Below, one piece after another: positions 1-8,615 of a DNA stretch of 38,116 bases (its first letter is position 1; each line of letters begins with the position of its first letter). Both the position numbers and the translations under genes were made by a program. This DNA comes from JANRLJ01 sp034437895 (GTDB taxonomy: Bacteria > Chloroflexota > Anaerolineae > Aggregatilineales > Phototrophicaceae): positions 1 to 38,116 of the forward strand of contig DAOTTO010000006.1 of the NCBI GenBank assembly GCA_034437895.1, read 5' to 3'. A model generated the notes under the pieces. It had not been told where the DNA came from, searched no databases, and was given only the letters and a program-made list of their open reading frames with translations.

Positions 1-1128
1 TACCATCTTGATACCCTCGCCATTCATGCCGGGCAGGAACCCGATCCTTCAACCGGGGCGATTATGACCCCGATTTATCAATCCTCGACCTTCGTGCAAT
101 CCGCGCCTGCTGAACACAAAGGCTATGAATACAGCCGGACAGATAATCCGACACGCACAGCCCTGCAAGAACTGATCGCGGCAATTGAAGGCGGCAAATA
201 TGGGTTGACATTTGCCAGCGGCCTTGCGGCGATAGATACGGTGCTGCGGCTGCTGAATCCGGGGGATCATGTGATCGTCGGGAACGATGTTTACGGTGGG
301 ACTTATCGCTTATTTATGCGGGTATTCGCTAAATATGGCTTGACGTTTAGTTGGGTTGATTTGAGCGATTTGCAAGCCGTTGCGGCGGCTTTTACCCCAC
401 AAACGCGCTTGCTCTGGCTGGAAACGCCCACAAATCCGATGATGGCGCTGGCGGATATTTCTGCACTTGCGAAAGCTGTACCCGATGGACAGCGCGTGAT
501 TGTCGGTGTGGATAACACCTTTGCCAGCCCTGCTATTCAGCAGCCTTTGCTCTTTGGCGCGGATATTGTGATGCACAGCAGCACCAAATATTTAGGCGGT
601 CACAGTGATGCGGTGGGCGGGGCGCTGGCGCTGAATGACGATCAGCTTTATGCCGATCTTAAATTTTTACAAAATGCGATTGGCGCGGTACCAGGGCCGA
701 TGGATTGTTTCTTGGTGATGCGCGGCATAAAGACACTTGGAATCCGTATGGAACGTCATAGCAGCAATGCTTTACAGATCGCGCAGTTTTTGGAAGATCA
801 CATGGCGGTCAGGCAGGTATTTTATCCGGGCTTGGAAAGTCATCCGCAATATGAATTGGCGCGGCGACAGATGAAGCTCCCCGGCGGAATGATAAGCATT
901 TTGTTAGAAAGCGCAGATGCCGCCAAACGCATGGTCAGCCGGACGAAATTATTTGCGCTGGCGGAAAGTCTCGGTGGGGTGGAAAGCCTGATCGAGCATC
1001 CCTACAGCATGACTCATGCCAGCACCGCTGCCAGTCCGATTGCCGTCCCGCCGGAATTGGTACGCTTGAGCGTCGGGATTGAACATGTTGATGATTTAAT
1101 GAATGATTTACGTGAGGCTTTAAACTAA
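1..1128 (+). CDS. Cystathionine gamma-synthase/gamma-lyase, 5' truncated by the window edge
   Basis: This is a PLP-dependent Cys/Met-metabolism enzyme of the transsulfuration family. The reading frame is open from base 1 (visible start YHLDTLAIHAGQEPDPSTGA), so only a short N-terminus is missing; 375 residues are visible and the family is usually about 380-400. The Schiff-base lysine sits in SSTKYLGGHSD (visible residue about 196) and the cofactor-binding Asp in GVDNTFASP. The ATG at 64 is internal and not the real start, because the conserved N-terminal motif precedes it. Sequence alone does not separate synthase (MetB) from lyase (Cgl/MccB). A cystathionine beta-synthase at 3041-4495 makes lyase in reverse transsulfuration attractive, but this is inference. 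A GNAT gene starts 2 bases after its stop, suggesting co-transcription. Confidence 0.93.
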   Translation, partial: YHLDTLAIHAGQEPDPSTGAIMTPIYQSSTFVQSAPAEHKGYEYSRTDNPTRTALQELIAAIEGGKYGLTFASGLAAIDTVLRLLNPGDHVIVGNDVYGGTYRLFMRVFAKYGLTFSWVDLSDLQAVAAAFTPQTRLLWLETPTNPMMALADISALAKAVPDGQRVIVGVDNTFASPAIQQPLLFGADIVMHSSTKYLGGHSDAVGGALALNDDQLYADLKFLQNAIGAVPGPMDCFLVMRGIKTLGIRMERHSSNALQIAQFLEDHMAVRQVFYPGLESHPQYELARRQMKLPGGMISILLESADAAKRMVSRTKLFALAESLGGVESLIEHPYSMTHASTAASPIAVPPELVRLSVGIEHVDDLMNDLREALN

Positions 1129-1130
1129 CT

Positions 1131-1658
1131 ATGTCAACTAAAATCGAAATTCTGCCGTATGCTGATGTGCCACAAACGCTACATGATGAATTTGAAACCT
1201 GGTACACGCAGGTATTTAGTGAAGAAATTGCGACGGTCAAAGAATGGTCAGAGCCGGCGTGGATGCTCATTACCTATGAGGACGACGTATGGGTAAATAT
1301 TGCCGAACTTCACCTGCGGCAAATCACTGTGGGCGGTCAAGCCCTGTTGGTTGGCGGCATCGGCGGCGTATTTACGCTGCCTGAACAGCGCAAAAAAGGC
1401 TACACCTCGGCGATGATGCAGCAGGCAGTTGATTTCTTGTGTGGGCAAGGAGCGGCTTTTAATCTGTTAGTTTGTCGGGGAAATCGGATTCCGTTATATG
1501 AGCGTATGGGCTGGCGTGTCGTCACAAATCCAGCGGTTTTCAGCCAACCCACTGGAACAACTCAGACCCAAGCGAAAATGTTCACAACGATGATTTATCC
1601 CTGTACCGATCAGGATTGGTTTGAGGGCGAAATCAATTACAACGGATTGCCTTGGTAA
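1131..1658 (+). CDS. GNAT-family N-acetyltransferase
   Basis: The 175-residue protein has the GNAT acetyl-CoA-binding signature: the strand VGGIGGVFTLPE leads into RKKGYTSAMMQQAVDFL, the Q/R-x-x-G-x-G/A loop plus helix of motif A. This is followed by FNLLVCRGNRIPLYERMGW, the usual motif B region where a late Tyr often serves as general acid. Its substrate cannot be told from sequence. It starts 2 bases after the transsulfuration gene stop and probably shares its transcript. It converges on the pseudouridine synthase gene, with only 7 bases between the two stops and no room for a separate intergenic terminator. Confidence 0.85.
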   Translation: MSTKIEILPYADVPQTLHDEFETWYTQVFSEEIATVKEWSEPAWMLITYEDDVWVNIAELHLRQITVGGQALLVGGIGGVFTLPEQRKKGYTSAMMQQAVDFLCGQGAAFNLLVCRGNRIPLYERMGWRVVTNPAVFSQPTGTTQTQAKMFTTMIYPCTDQDWFEGEINYNGLPW

Positions 1659-1665
1659 GTGCAAC

Positions 1666-2250
1666 TTAACGCTTTAGGGCGCTCTTCCAAAGGGCGGCGG
1701 TTTCGGCTTCATCCAGCGGGAGCCACTGCCCATCTTGTAGATTTGTTAACTTTATCGGGCCAATGGCGGCGCGGAGTAACCGAAGCGTGGGATGGCCTAC
1801 TGCCGCCGTCATCCGCCGCACCTGACGATTGCGCCCCTCAGTAATCGTCAACGCCAGCCAGCAATCTGGCACATTTTTGCGATAGCGAATCGGGACGGAG
1901 CGCTCCGTTAAATCGGGCGCTTCAATCAGGTGTGCTTTGGCGGGACGGGTAAGGCCATTGTTGAGATTAACGCCATCGCGTAATTGTTGCAGGGCAGTTT
2001 CGTCCGGGATGCGCTCGACTTGTACCCAATAGGTGCGGGGATGCTCAAAGCGCGGATCGGTCAAGCGGGTTTTGAGCCGCGCTGAATCTGTGAGGAGTAG
2101 CAGCCCTTCACTGTCTAAATCCAGCCTTCCCGCCGCGTAAATATTGGGCAGGTTAATGTAATCTGCCAGCGTCGGGCGGCCTTGTTTATCGGTGAATTGT
2201 GTTAAAACCCCGTAAGGTTTCCAAAAACGGATGATTGATTCTACAGCCAT
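1666..2250 (-). CDS. rluE: Pseudouridine synthase, RsuA/RluE family (23S rRNA, RluE-like)
   Basis: The 194-residue protein is the short, S4-less member of the RsuA/RluB/E/F group. The catalytic Asp is D44 in AAGRLDLDSEGLLLLTD, the family hallmark. The conserved GRNRQVRRM and VGHPTLRLLRAAIGP blocks near residues 140-170 are also present. The opening FWKPYGVLTQFTD matches the N-terminus of RluE, which converts U2457 of E. coli 23S rRNA. The exact target here is inferred. It lies 10 bases downstream of the O-methyltransferase gene and is probably translated from the same mRNA. Confidence 0.9.
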   Translation of the reverse strand: MAVESIIRFWKPYGVLTQFTDKQGRPTLADYINLPNIYAAGRLDLDSEGLLLLTDSARLKTRLTDPRFEHPRTYWVQVERIPDETALQQLRDGVNLNNGLTRPAKAHLIEAPDLTERSVPIRYRKNVPDCWLALTITEGRNRQVRRMTAAVGHPTLRLLRAAIGPIKLTNLQDGQWLPLDEAETAALWKSALKR

Positions 2251-2260
2251 CAGCAGTTCA

Positions 2261-2932
2261 TCAATTGCCTATGACGAGCGCAATCGCTAATCCGTCATAG
2301 CCTTTGCTGCCGACGGTTTGGATGGCGGAAGCAGTCACACGCTGCTCATGCTTCAGCATCTCGTTGAAACGGCGGATTCCCTGAACATTGACATCCGTGC
2401 TGTTTTCATCGACCACTGCGCCGCTGCGGACGACATTATCCACAATAATCAGGCTGCCGCGCCGAGTCAGCTTAAGCGCCCACTCGAAATAAGCCGCTGT
2501 ATTCACTTTATCCGCATCAATGAACACGAAATCAAACGGTTGACGATTTTCTGCCGCGATCTGTGCAAGCGAGTCTAATGCCTTGCCGAGGCGCACTTCT
2601 ACGATTGACTCTAACCCTGCACGGGCGATGTTGGCTTGGGCGACTTCGGCGTGTTTGGGGTCAACTTCCAACGTAATCAATGAGCCGTCCGCAGGCAGCG
2701 CCCGCGCCAGCCAGATCGTGCTGTAAGCGCCGAGCGTTCCGATTTCCAAAATAGACCGTGCGCCAATAGACTGCGCTAGAATAGACAATAGTTTGCCCTG
2801 ATTTGGGGCGACGTTGATGGTTGGCAAGCCTGCTTTTGTCGCGTACTCTAATGCTGCGTTAAGCACCTCATCCGACGGAATAAGCACATCGGTGATATAA
2901 CGATCAACCGCTGTCCACTGTTCTTGCGTCAT
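2261..2932 (-). CDS. SAM-dependent O-methyltransferase, family 3 (caffeoyl-CoA OMT-like)
   Basis: The 223-residue class I methyltransferase has SAM motif I ILEIGTLGAYSTIWLARAL (residues about 61-79), an acidic ribose-binding ITLEVDP after it, and the metal/substrate motif FVFIDADK (about 136-142), typical of cation-dependent catechol/caffeoyl-CoA O-methyltransferases. I chose the ATG at 2932 because GAGGAAAA lies just upstream of it. A TTG four codons earlier would overlap that ribosome site. The substrate is unknown; small catechols or tRNA wobble bases (TrmR-like members of this family) are both possible. It heads a two-gene unit with the pseudouridine synthase. Confidence 0.88.
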   Translation of the reverse strand: MTQEQWTAVDRYITDVLIPSDEVLNAALEYATKAGLPTINVAPNQGKLLSILAQSIGARSILEIGTLGAYSTIWLARALPADGSLITLEVDPKHAEVAQANIARAGLESIVEVRLGKALDSLAQIAAENRQPFDFVFIDADKVNTAAYFEWALKLTRRGSLIIVDNVVRSGAVVDENSTDVNVQGIRRFNEMLKHEQRVTASAIQTVGSKGYDGLAIALVIGN

Positions 2933-2985
2933 ATTTTTCCTCAAATTTCACTAACCCACCTAATGTAGGTTGTGGTCTGTTGTAG

Positions 2986-3006
2986 GGGCGACTCGCTGAG
3001 TCGCCC
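2986..3006. repeat. Perfect 9-bp hairpin, GTAGGG-type dispersed palindrome
   Basis: GGGCGACTC is followed by a 3-base loop and GAGTCGCCC, preceded by TGTAG. There is no T-run on either strand, so it is not a classic intrinsic terminator, although it lies 35 bases past the cbs stop in cbs's reading direction. A related element with the same layout (GTAGGGAACGAC arm on the minus strand) is at 36775-36810. It looks like a small mobile or structural palindrome of the kind scattered between genes in many genomes. Confidence 0.75.
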
Positions 3007-3040
3007 TCATATAAGCTCGAATCGTCTGCCCGCGATAACG

Positions 3041-4495
3041 CTATCTTTTGGCGAGAAAGTCCAGCAAGTCGATTTGGGTGATGATGCCGACGACACGCTT
3101 ATCCTCGCTGCCGGGGACGTTTTCAGTTACCAGTGCGACCTTAGCCGTGTTAAAAACACTCATCAATGACTCAACGGGTGTCGCCGCGCTCAAGGTTTGG
3201 ACATTGGCATCAATTACGCCCGCATCCTCGATAGCGATTGATGCAGGGTCGCCACCGGGCTGACGCAGCAGATAATTGAGCAAACTGACTTCCGTGACGA
3301 CACCGAGCAGTTGGTCGCGTTCTCCCACAACGGGAAGCTGCGAAACATCAGAATTTTTGAGTATGTTGATGACTTCGCCAACTGGGTCTGAACAGTGCGC
3401 GAAGACCATCTCATGGCGTGTCTTGCGATCTAATACAGTACCAATTGTGGCTTCTGCCCAATCACTTTCGAGGAAGCGATTCTCGCGCATCCAATTGTCA
3501 TCAAAGACTTTGCTTAGATAGCGCGAACCGCTGTCCGGCAGTAGCACGACCATCATTTTATCGGGGCCGAGATCACGATCCGCAGCGTAATGTAATGCCC
3601 CCGCTATCGCCGCGCCGCATGAGACTCCAGCGAAAATGCCTTCCTCGCGTACTAAACGCCGTGTCATGAGCATCGTTTCTTTGTCGTTGACGCGCACCAT
3701 GTCGTCGATTACGGTGAAATCATAATTGGAAGGGATGAAGTCCTCGCCGATGCCTTCGGTCTTATAAACATGGGCTTCGGTCATCTTGCCTGTGTAGAAA
3801 TAATCGTAGAGGATTGAGCCAATGGGGTCTACGCCGACGATTTGAATTTTGGGATTCATCTGCTTGAGATAACGTGCCACGCCTGTGATCGTCCCGCCCG
3901 TACCCATGCCGCAGACGAACACATCAATTTTGCCAGCCGTCTGTTTCCAGATTTCCGGCCCCGTCGTGTCAAAGTGGCTTTGCGGGTTGATCGGGTTGTG
4001 GTATTGATTAGCGAGAATGCTGTTGGGTGTATCCGCGACGATTTGGCGGGCGACGCTGTAATAACTGCGTGGGTCTTCCGGCTCAACATTGGTCGGGGTG
4101 ACGACGACACGCGCCCCATACGCCCGTAAAACGCGAATTTTTTCTTCCGACATTTTATCCGGCATGACGAAAACGGTTTTATAGCCCTTGAGGATTGCCG
4201 CCATCGCCAGCCCCACGCCGGTATTGCCGGAGGTGGCTTCGACGACTGTACCGCCGGGTTTGAGCAGACCGTTGCGTTCTGCATCTTCGATGATGGTGAT
4301 GCCGATCCGATCTTTGACCGAGCCGCCCGGATTAAAATATTCGACTTTGGCGACGACCTGACAGCGGACACCCCGCGCCAGACGATTGAGCCGGACGAGG
4401 GGTGTGTTGCCCATCGTGCCGAGGATGTTATCGTGAATCTGCGGCTCGGCGGGTAAATGAACCGTTGGAGCGCTGAGGCTTTCATTGATGACCAT
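3041..4495 (-). CDS. cbs: Cystathionine beta-synthase with C-terminal CBS-domain pair
   Basis: The 484-residue enzyme condenses serine and homocysteine (or acts as an O-acetylserine/cysteine synthase relative). The PLP lysine is K61 in NPGGSVKDRIG, the phosphate/substrate loop is SGNTG (about 89-93), and the glycine-rich loop is CGMGTGGTITG (about 200). Residues about 345-484 hold two CBS motifs (VSQLPVVGERDQLLGVV and KRVVGIITQIDLLDFL), which in homologues bind adenosyl ligands and tune activity. The eukaryotic haem-binding N-terminus is absent, as expected for bacteria. The start is the first ATG, with AAAGG about 10 bases upstream. A transsulfuration partner lies at 1-1128 on the other strand, consistent with a local sulfur amino-acid locus. 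Confidence 0.95.
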   Translation of the reverse strand: MVINESLSAPTVHLPAEPQIHDNILGTMGNTPLVRLNRLARGVRCQVVAKVEYFNPGGSVKDRIGITIIEDAERNGLLKPGGTVVEATSGNTGVGLAMAAILKGYKTVFVMPDKMSEEKIRVLRAYGARVVVTPTNVEPEDPRSYYSVARQIVADTPNSILANQYHNPINPQSHFDTTGPEIWKQTAGKIDVFVCGMGTGGTITGVARYLKQMNPKIQIVGVDPIGSILYDYFYTGKMTEAHVYKTEGIGEDFIPSNYDFTVIDDMVRVNDKETMLMTRRLVREEGIFAGVSCGAAIAGALHYAADRDLGPDKMMVVLLPDSGSRYLSKVFDDNWMRENRFLESDWAEATIGTVLDRKTRHEMVFAHCSDPVGEVINILKNSDVSQLPVVGERDQLLGVVTEVSLLNYLLRQPGGDPASIAIEDAGVIDANVQTLSAATPVESLMSVFNTAKVALVTENVPGSEDKRVVGIITQIDLLDFLAKR

Positions 4496-4586
4496 TGGAG
4501 ATGACCTTTGGTTAAGATAGGATTTTTACAAACAGTGTATCATGAATGTCTTATGCGGCGAGAGAAAGGATGATGGAAATTATTTG

Positions 4587-4952
4587 CTATTCTGCTTGAT
4601 CGTTCTTGTTCATTGCGAAAATAGCTTCTATTATGGCGCGACGTATCTCCTCCCCACTTATATCTTCTTGTTGCGATTTGGAATAAATGGAGATGAGGAT
4701 AATGTAATTTGCGAGATGAATGTAATAAATAGCCCGAAAACCACCACGCTTACCACGCCCAGCGGAGGGGATTTTTAAGCGCACTTTGTATACTTCATAG
4801 CCGACACCGGGAATTTTATCTCCCGATTGCTGTCCTTGTTTCAGTTGATTGACGAGTAAATCAACCTCGTCAATAGCACGAGGGTATTTACGGCTTAAGC
4901 GCTCTAATTCTTTAAGAAAGCGAGCGGCTAAATCAACTCTGATTATTATCAT
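4587..4952 (-). CDS. RelE/ParE-superfamily toxin (type II toxin-antitoxin)
   Basis: The 121-residue basic protein has the RelE/ParE fold pattern: an N-terminal strand, the helix pair FLKELERLSRKYPRAIDEVD, the GVGYEVYKVRLK strand, GKRGGFRAIYY with central Arg, and ISIYSKSQQEDISGEEIRR near the end. In this family the toxin is usually an mRNA endonuclease or gyrase poison; which applies here is not visible. It is the second gene of a two-gene module. Its ATG lies inside the antitoxin gene (20-base overlap), the typical antitoxin-first order with translational coupling. It has no strong ribosome site of its own. Confidence 0.85.
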   Translation of the reverse strand: MIIIRVDLAARFLKELERLSRKYPRAIDEVDLLVNQLKQGQQSGDKIPGVGYEVYKVRLKIPSAGRGKRGGFRAIYYIHLANYIILISIYSKSQQEDISGEEIRRAIIEAIFAMNKNDQAE

Positions 4953-5217
4953 GTGTTAATTTTTTACGCAGGGCAGCTAATGCTTTATCCGCTGGAACAG
5001 TTTGTCCAGTCATCGCTTCCTGCCATCCTTCCCGTATATCGGCTAAGATTTTTTCGTTGGGGGTATCTTCGACTTCTTCCAGACTATTTGTAAGATAATC
5101 TTCGATAACTTCTTGCAGCAAATCTGTTAGGACTGTTTGTTGGCGGTTAGCCTCCGCTTGCAGACGCTCATGGATTTCTGGTGACAATCCCAATTGAATT
5201 TCAATATTTGCAGACAT
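4933..5217 (-). CDS. Ribbon-helix-helix-like antitoxin partner
   Basis: This 94-residue acidic protein precedes and overlaps the RelE/ParE-type toxin gene. The N-terminal IEIQLGLSPEIHERLQAEA followed by LTDLLQEVIEDYL fits a strand-helix-helix (MetJ/Arc-type) DNA-binding and dimerising part. The charged C-terminal half would wrap the toxin. I chose the ATG at 5217 because GAGGT lies about 6 bases upstream; the ATG at 5229 lacks a ribosome site. Such antitoxins usually repress their own promoter, which here would lie in the 34 bases after the aminotransferase stop or within that gene's end. Assignment is by position plus fold pattern. Confidence 0.8.
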   Translation of the reverse strand: MSANIEIQLGLSPEIHERLQAEANRQQTVLTDLLQEVIEDYLTNSLEEVEDTPNEKILADIREGWQEAMTGQTVPADKALAALRKKLTHDNNQS

Positions 5218-5251
5218 AAGTGACCTCATTAACTTTTATAAGATGTAATCA

Positions 5252-6424
5252 TCATAATCTGTTTTGACGCAATTTCACTAACCGTTCACTCGCGGCGCGG
5301 ATAGTGTCATCGCCCTTGCAGAAGGCGAAACGGGCTTGTTTCTGGACGATGTGTTTATGCGCGTCGCTGTAGAAAAAAGTCGGCGGGATGCAGGCGACAC
5401 CTATTTCCTCAATCAGATAGCGCGAAAAAGCGATGTCATCCCCGTCAAACACATCGGAAAAATCCGCCATGACGAAATACGTGCCTTTGGGCGTGAAGGC
5501 TTTTAATCCGGCGTTGGCGAGTCCCTCCAGCATCAAATCGCGCTTAACGGCGTAAGCGGCGCGGTAGTCGTCAAAATAGCTGGCAGGCAGGCTAAAGGCA
5601 TAGGCCACTGCTTCCTGCGCGGGATGATTGGCGGCGAAGGCCACGAATTGATGCGCCTGACTCACACCCTTTATGAGGTCAGGAGGGCCATACACCCAAC
5701 CGATTTTCCAGCCCGTCATGCCGAAGGATTTACCAGCGCTGCCGATGGTGACGGTACGCTCGAACATGCCCGGCAGGGTAGCCATGGGGATGTGTTTGGC
5801 ATCATCGAAAACGAGATGCTCATACACATCGTCAGAGATAATGGTCACATCGAATTCTTTGCACAAATCTGCAATCAAAGTCAGTTCTTCAAAAGTAAAA
5901 ACGCGCCCGGTGGGGTTATGCGGCGTATTCAGGATGATCGCTCGCGTTTTAGGTGTGAAGGCGGCGCGGAGTTCGTCAGGATCAAACGTCCATTGGGGCG
6001 GATGCAGTGCGACATAAACCGGAGTCGCGCCCGTCATGATAATATCTGGCACATAACTATCGAAATATGGCTCAATCACGATCACTTCATCACCGGGATC
6101 AACCAAACCCATCACACAGGCGAATACGCCCTCTGTCGCGCCGGGGGTGACGATCACGCCTGCGTTTGGGTCAACATCCAGATCATAACGTGCGGCATGT
6201 TGGCTAATCGCTTGTCGCAAGTTAGGCGTACCGATTCCGGGCGGATATTGATTGTATTTGCCCGATTGCAGCGCATGAATCGCTGATTCGATAATAGGGG
6301 CGGGGCCATCGAAGTCAGGCCGTCCCTGACCCAAATTAATGGCGTTGTGCTGCGTAGCAAGATTGTTGATCTCGCTGAAAATGGTCGTGCCGAAAGCGCT
6401 AATCCGGTTTGAGATGGCAGGCAT
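5252..6424 (-). CDS. Class I/II PLP-dependent aminotransferase (methionine/kynurenine aminotransferase-like)
   Basis: The 390-residue fold type I aminotransferase begins with FGTTIFSEINNLATQHNAIN and LGQGRPDFDGP, characteristic of the YbdL/KAT (glutamine transaminase K) branch. NTPHNPTG (about 166-173), the PLP-pyridine Asp in SDDVYEHL (D198) and the Schiff-base lysine K232 in GSAGKSFGMTGWK are all present. I chose the ATG at 6424, preceded by GGAG at 8 bases; the frame continues upstream but lacks the family pattern. Likely substrates are methionine, aromatic or kynurenine-type amino acids with 2-oxo acids. It may act with the nearby sulfur enzymes, for example in methionine turnover, but that is inference. 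Confidence 0.9.
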   Translation of the reverse strand: MPAISNRISAFGTTIFSEINNLATQHNAINLGQGRPDFDGPAPIIESAIHALQSGKYNQYPPGIGTPNLRQAISQHAARYDLDVDPNAGVIVTPGATEGVFACVMGLVDPGDEVIVIEPYFDSYVPDIIMTGATPVYVALHPPQWTFDPDELRAAFTPKTRAIILNTPHNPTGRVFTFEELTLIADLCKEFDVTIISDDVYEHLVFDDAKHIPMATLPGMFERTVTIGSAGKSFGMTGWKIGWVYGPPDLIKGVSQAHQFVAFAANHPAQEAVAYAFSLPASYFDDYRAAYAVKRDLMLEGLANAGLKAFTPKGTYFVMADFSDVFDGDDIAFSRYLIEEIGVACIPPTFFYSDAHKHIVQKQARFAFCKGDDTIRAASERLVKLRQNRL

Positions 6425-6496
6425 AAAAACTACTCCAGACAGGTCAGGAATTCGATGCAGATTGTAACGTAAAAGAAGCGGTCTGCCGCAAGCCAA

Positions 6497-6955
6497 TTAG
6501 CGCCGATTCTTTAAGACATTTTCTCGCGCTTGTGTCGCTAATTGATCGACTCGGTTATTGAATTTATTAGAGGCATGGCTTTTAACCCATTTCCAAGTAA
6601 TTTTGTGGCGCTGTGTGGCTTCATGCAGGCGCATCCATAATTCCTGATTTAGCACAGGCTTTTTTGCGGCGGTTCGCCACCCATTTTTGATCCAATTTGC
6701 CATCCACTCGGTAATGCCTTTCCGCAAATATTGACTATCTGTATAGAGGGTGACATCGCAAGGACGATTGAGAGCCTCTAACGCGCTGATGGCGGCGGTG
6801 AGTTCCATCTGGTTGTTGGTAGAAGACAACTCACCGCCACTCAATTCTTTTTCAACTTCACCAAAGATGAGCAGTGCTGCCCACGAACCCACGCCGGGGT
6901 TTGGGCTACAACCCCCATCCGTATAAATAATAACTTGTATGTTTTCGTTGGTCAT
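6497..6955 (-). CDS. rnhA: Ribonuclease HI
   Basis: The 152-residue protein removes RNA from RNA:DNA hybrids. The DEDD metal site is complete: D13 in YTDGGC, E51 in NNQMELTAA, D73 in LYTDSQYL and D137 in NNRVDQLA, with the flexible-loop His127 in VKSHASNKF. The basic handle stretch WIKNGWRTAAKKP seen in E. coli RnhA is also there. I take the ATG at 6955 as start; a GTG 12 codons upstream is in frame, but its added residues are not family-like. It shares a short divergent intergenic region with the nuclease-like gene at 7113. Confidence 0.95.
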   Translation of the reverse strand: MTNENIQVIIYTDGGCSPNPGVGSWAALLIFGEVEKELSGGELSSTNNQMELTAAISALEALNRPCDVTLYTDSQYLRKGITEWMANWIKNGWRTAAKKPVLNQELWMRLHEATQRHKITWKWVKSHASNKFNNRVDQLATQARENVLKNRR

Positions 6956-7112
6956 AAGCGCGATTAACCTTATTTGCTGAGTACAAAGCACCTTTATTCT
7001 ATCAGCCAGAGTGACAATGTACAGATTTTAAATAAGGGATATACACCCCTTAATAAGGGCGGGTTAATCTCATAGATCAGCCTAAAATTTGTTGATTATT
7101 TGGAGAAATCCC

Positions 7113-8594
7113 ATGCGTATGCGTTGGTTGCTCGTGTTAGTGATATTGCTCCTACCAATGACGATCTCTTCACAAAGCGCAGAACCGGAACCATTTGAAC
7201 TGCGGGTGATGACATTTAACATCTGGCTAGGTGGGGAACTGGTAGATTTTGGTAAAGTCGTCGAGGCGATTCAGGCCGCTGATGCGGATGTCGTCGGCAT
7301 ACAAGAAGCGGAAGGTAATGAGCAGCGGTTAGCAGACGCGCTCGGCTGGCAGCATGTCAGTGAACGGATGCAAATTATCTCGCGCTTCCCGCTGATTGAT
7401 CCGCCCGGTGCAAACGGCGTTTATATTTTCGTCCAGATTAATCCCGGTCAGGTCGTCGCAATGGGCAATGTGCATTTGCCGTCCTCGCCTTATGGCCCCG
7501 ATTTGCTGCGCGATGGCTCGACGCTTGAGGAAACACTGGAAAATGAGCGCGTAACGCGCTTGTCTCAGCTTCACTCCCAATTAACGATATTACCGGAATT
7601 GGCGGCGGCGGGTTATCCCGTCTTTTTGACAGGCGACTTTAATACGCCATCGCATCTGGATTGGACAGAGGCCATGACATCGGTGCGCGATCAGATCAAG
7701 TTTCCGGTAGAATGGCCTGTTACGCTGGCACTGGAAGAAGTAGGTTTTGTCGATACCTATCGTGCAATCTATCCCGACCCAACAGAGCGAATCGGCATAA
7801 CATGGACCCCTGGTTATCCTGCGCCGCGTTTGCGCCCAAATGAAGTAGTTGATCGTATCGATATGGTACATGTGTTGGGCGATGTTGAAGTTCTGGACGC
7901 GGAGATTGTCGGCGAAGTCGGCGGGCCAGATGTCGATATTGCGGTCAGCCCGTATCCGTCCGATCATCGCGGGATGGTAGCGACAGTGCGTTTTACGTCT
8001 GCTGAACCGCCATTATTCGCTGCGGTGACTGATCGTCATATTGTGGTAGGCGACCCGATTGTCGTGCGTTATCATGCGCCCAATGGTGAAGAAACAGACC
8101 GCCTTGTGATTCTCCCATCTGATGGCACTGTGACTGATGATGCGTTGATGTCGCTCCCGCCAGCCGAGGCGAGTTTTTTCGGCGCTGTAACGTTTGGCTC
8201 TGCCACACTGCCTCCAGGTGAATATGCGGCTGCATTAGTCGATGGAAATGGCGAAGAAATTTCGCGCAGCCAATTCTGGGTGGTGGGGCAGGATGCTGTT
8301 CCGAGCATCAGCCCTGTTCAGTCCACTTATGCGGCAGGTGAGCCGATTGAAGTAAGCTGGGAAAACGCCCCCGGCTATCGTTGGGACTGGCTGGGAATCT
8401 ATGAGGCGGGTGACAGCGATCTTTATAATTACTACGCATTCATCTACACAGGCGCGACAGTCGCCGGGACAGCCGTGTTTGATGCGGAAGCACTGGGCGA
8501 GGCCATGCTACCGCCGGGCGATTATGAAGTGCGTCTGATGTTCGATGATGGCTACCGCGTGTTGGCAACCGCGCCATTCACAGTGAGTGAGTAA
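7113..8594 (+). CDS. Secreted endonuclease/exonuclease/phosphatase (EEP) family protein
   Basis: The 493-residue exported protein has an N-terminal signal sequence (RWLLVLVILLLPMTISSQSA) and then a complete EEP (DNase I-like) domain: N36 in MTFNIW, E65 in GIQEAEG, D175/N177 in TGDFNTPSHLDW, DRIDMVHV, and D284/H285 in PSDHRGM. After about residue 295 come two beta-rich modules. The second has AAGEPIEVSWENAP and DWLGIYEAGD, which resembles SKICH-like modules seen beside phosphatase domains in other proteins. It may act on nucleic acids, phosphoinositide-like lipids or other phosphodiesters; the substrate is not visible. The ATG at 7113 has GGAG at 9 bases; a TTG eight codons upstream is less likely. 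Confidence 0.85.
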   Translation: MRMRWLLVLVILLLPMTISSQSAEPEPFELRVMTFNIWLGGELVDFGKVVEAIQAADADVVGIQEAEGNEQRLADALGWQHVSERMQIISRFPLIDPPGANGVYIFVQINPGQVVAMGNVHLPSSPYGPDLLRDGSTLEETLENERVTRLSQLHSQLTILPELAAAGYPVFLTGDFNTPSHLDWTEAMTSVRDQIKFPVEWPVTLALEEVGFVDTYRAIYPDPTERIGITWTPGYPAPRLRPNEVVDRIDMVHVLGDVEVLDAEIVGEVGGPDVDIAVSPYPSDHRGMVATVRFTSAEPPLFAAVTDRHIVVGDPIVVRYHAPNGEETDRLVILPSDGTVTDDALMSLPPAEASFFGAVTFGSATLPPGEYAAALVDGNGEEISRSQFWVVGQDAVPSISPVQSTYAAGEPIEVSWENAPGYRWDWLGIYEAGDSDLYNYYAFIYTGATVAGTAVFDAEALGEAMLPPGDYEVRLMFDDGYRVLATAPFTVSE

Positions 8595-8615
8595 ATTTGT
8601 AATTTGGTAAAAGAG

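Noticed and set aside
1659..1844. Plus-strand frame after the GNAT gene
   Set aside because: It overlaps the 3' end of the RluE-like gene on the minus strand and has no start signal or recognisable motif.
3856..4485. Long open frame of 209 codons on the minus strand within cbs
   Set aside because: It is an out-of-frame shadow of the cystathionine beta-synthase gene, Ser/Arg-rich and without any family motif.
5624..6286. Open frame of 220 codons on the plus strand
   Set aside because: It is antisense to the aminotransferase gene, whose motifs are complete on the other strand.
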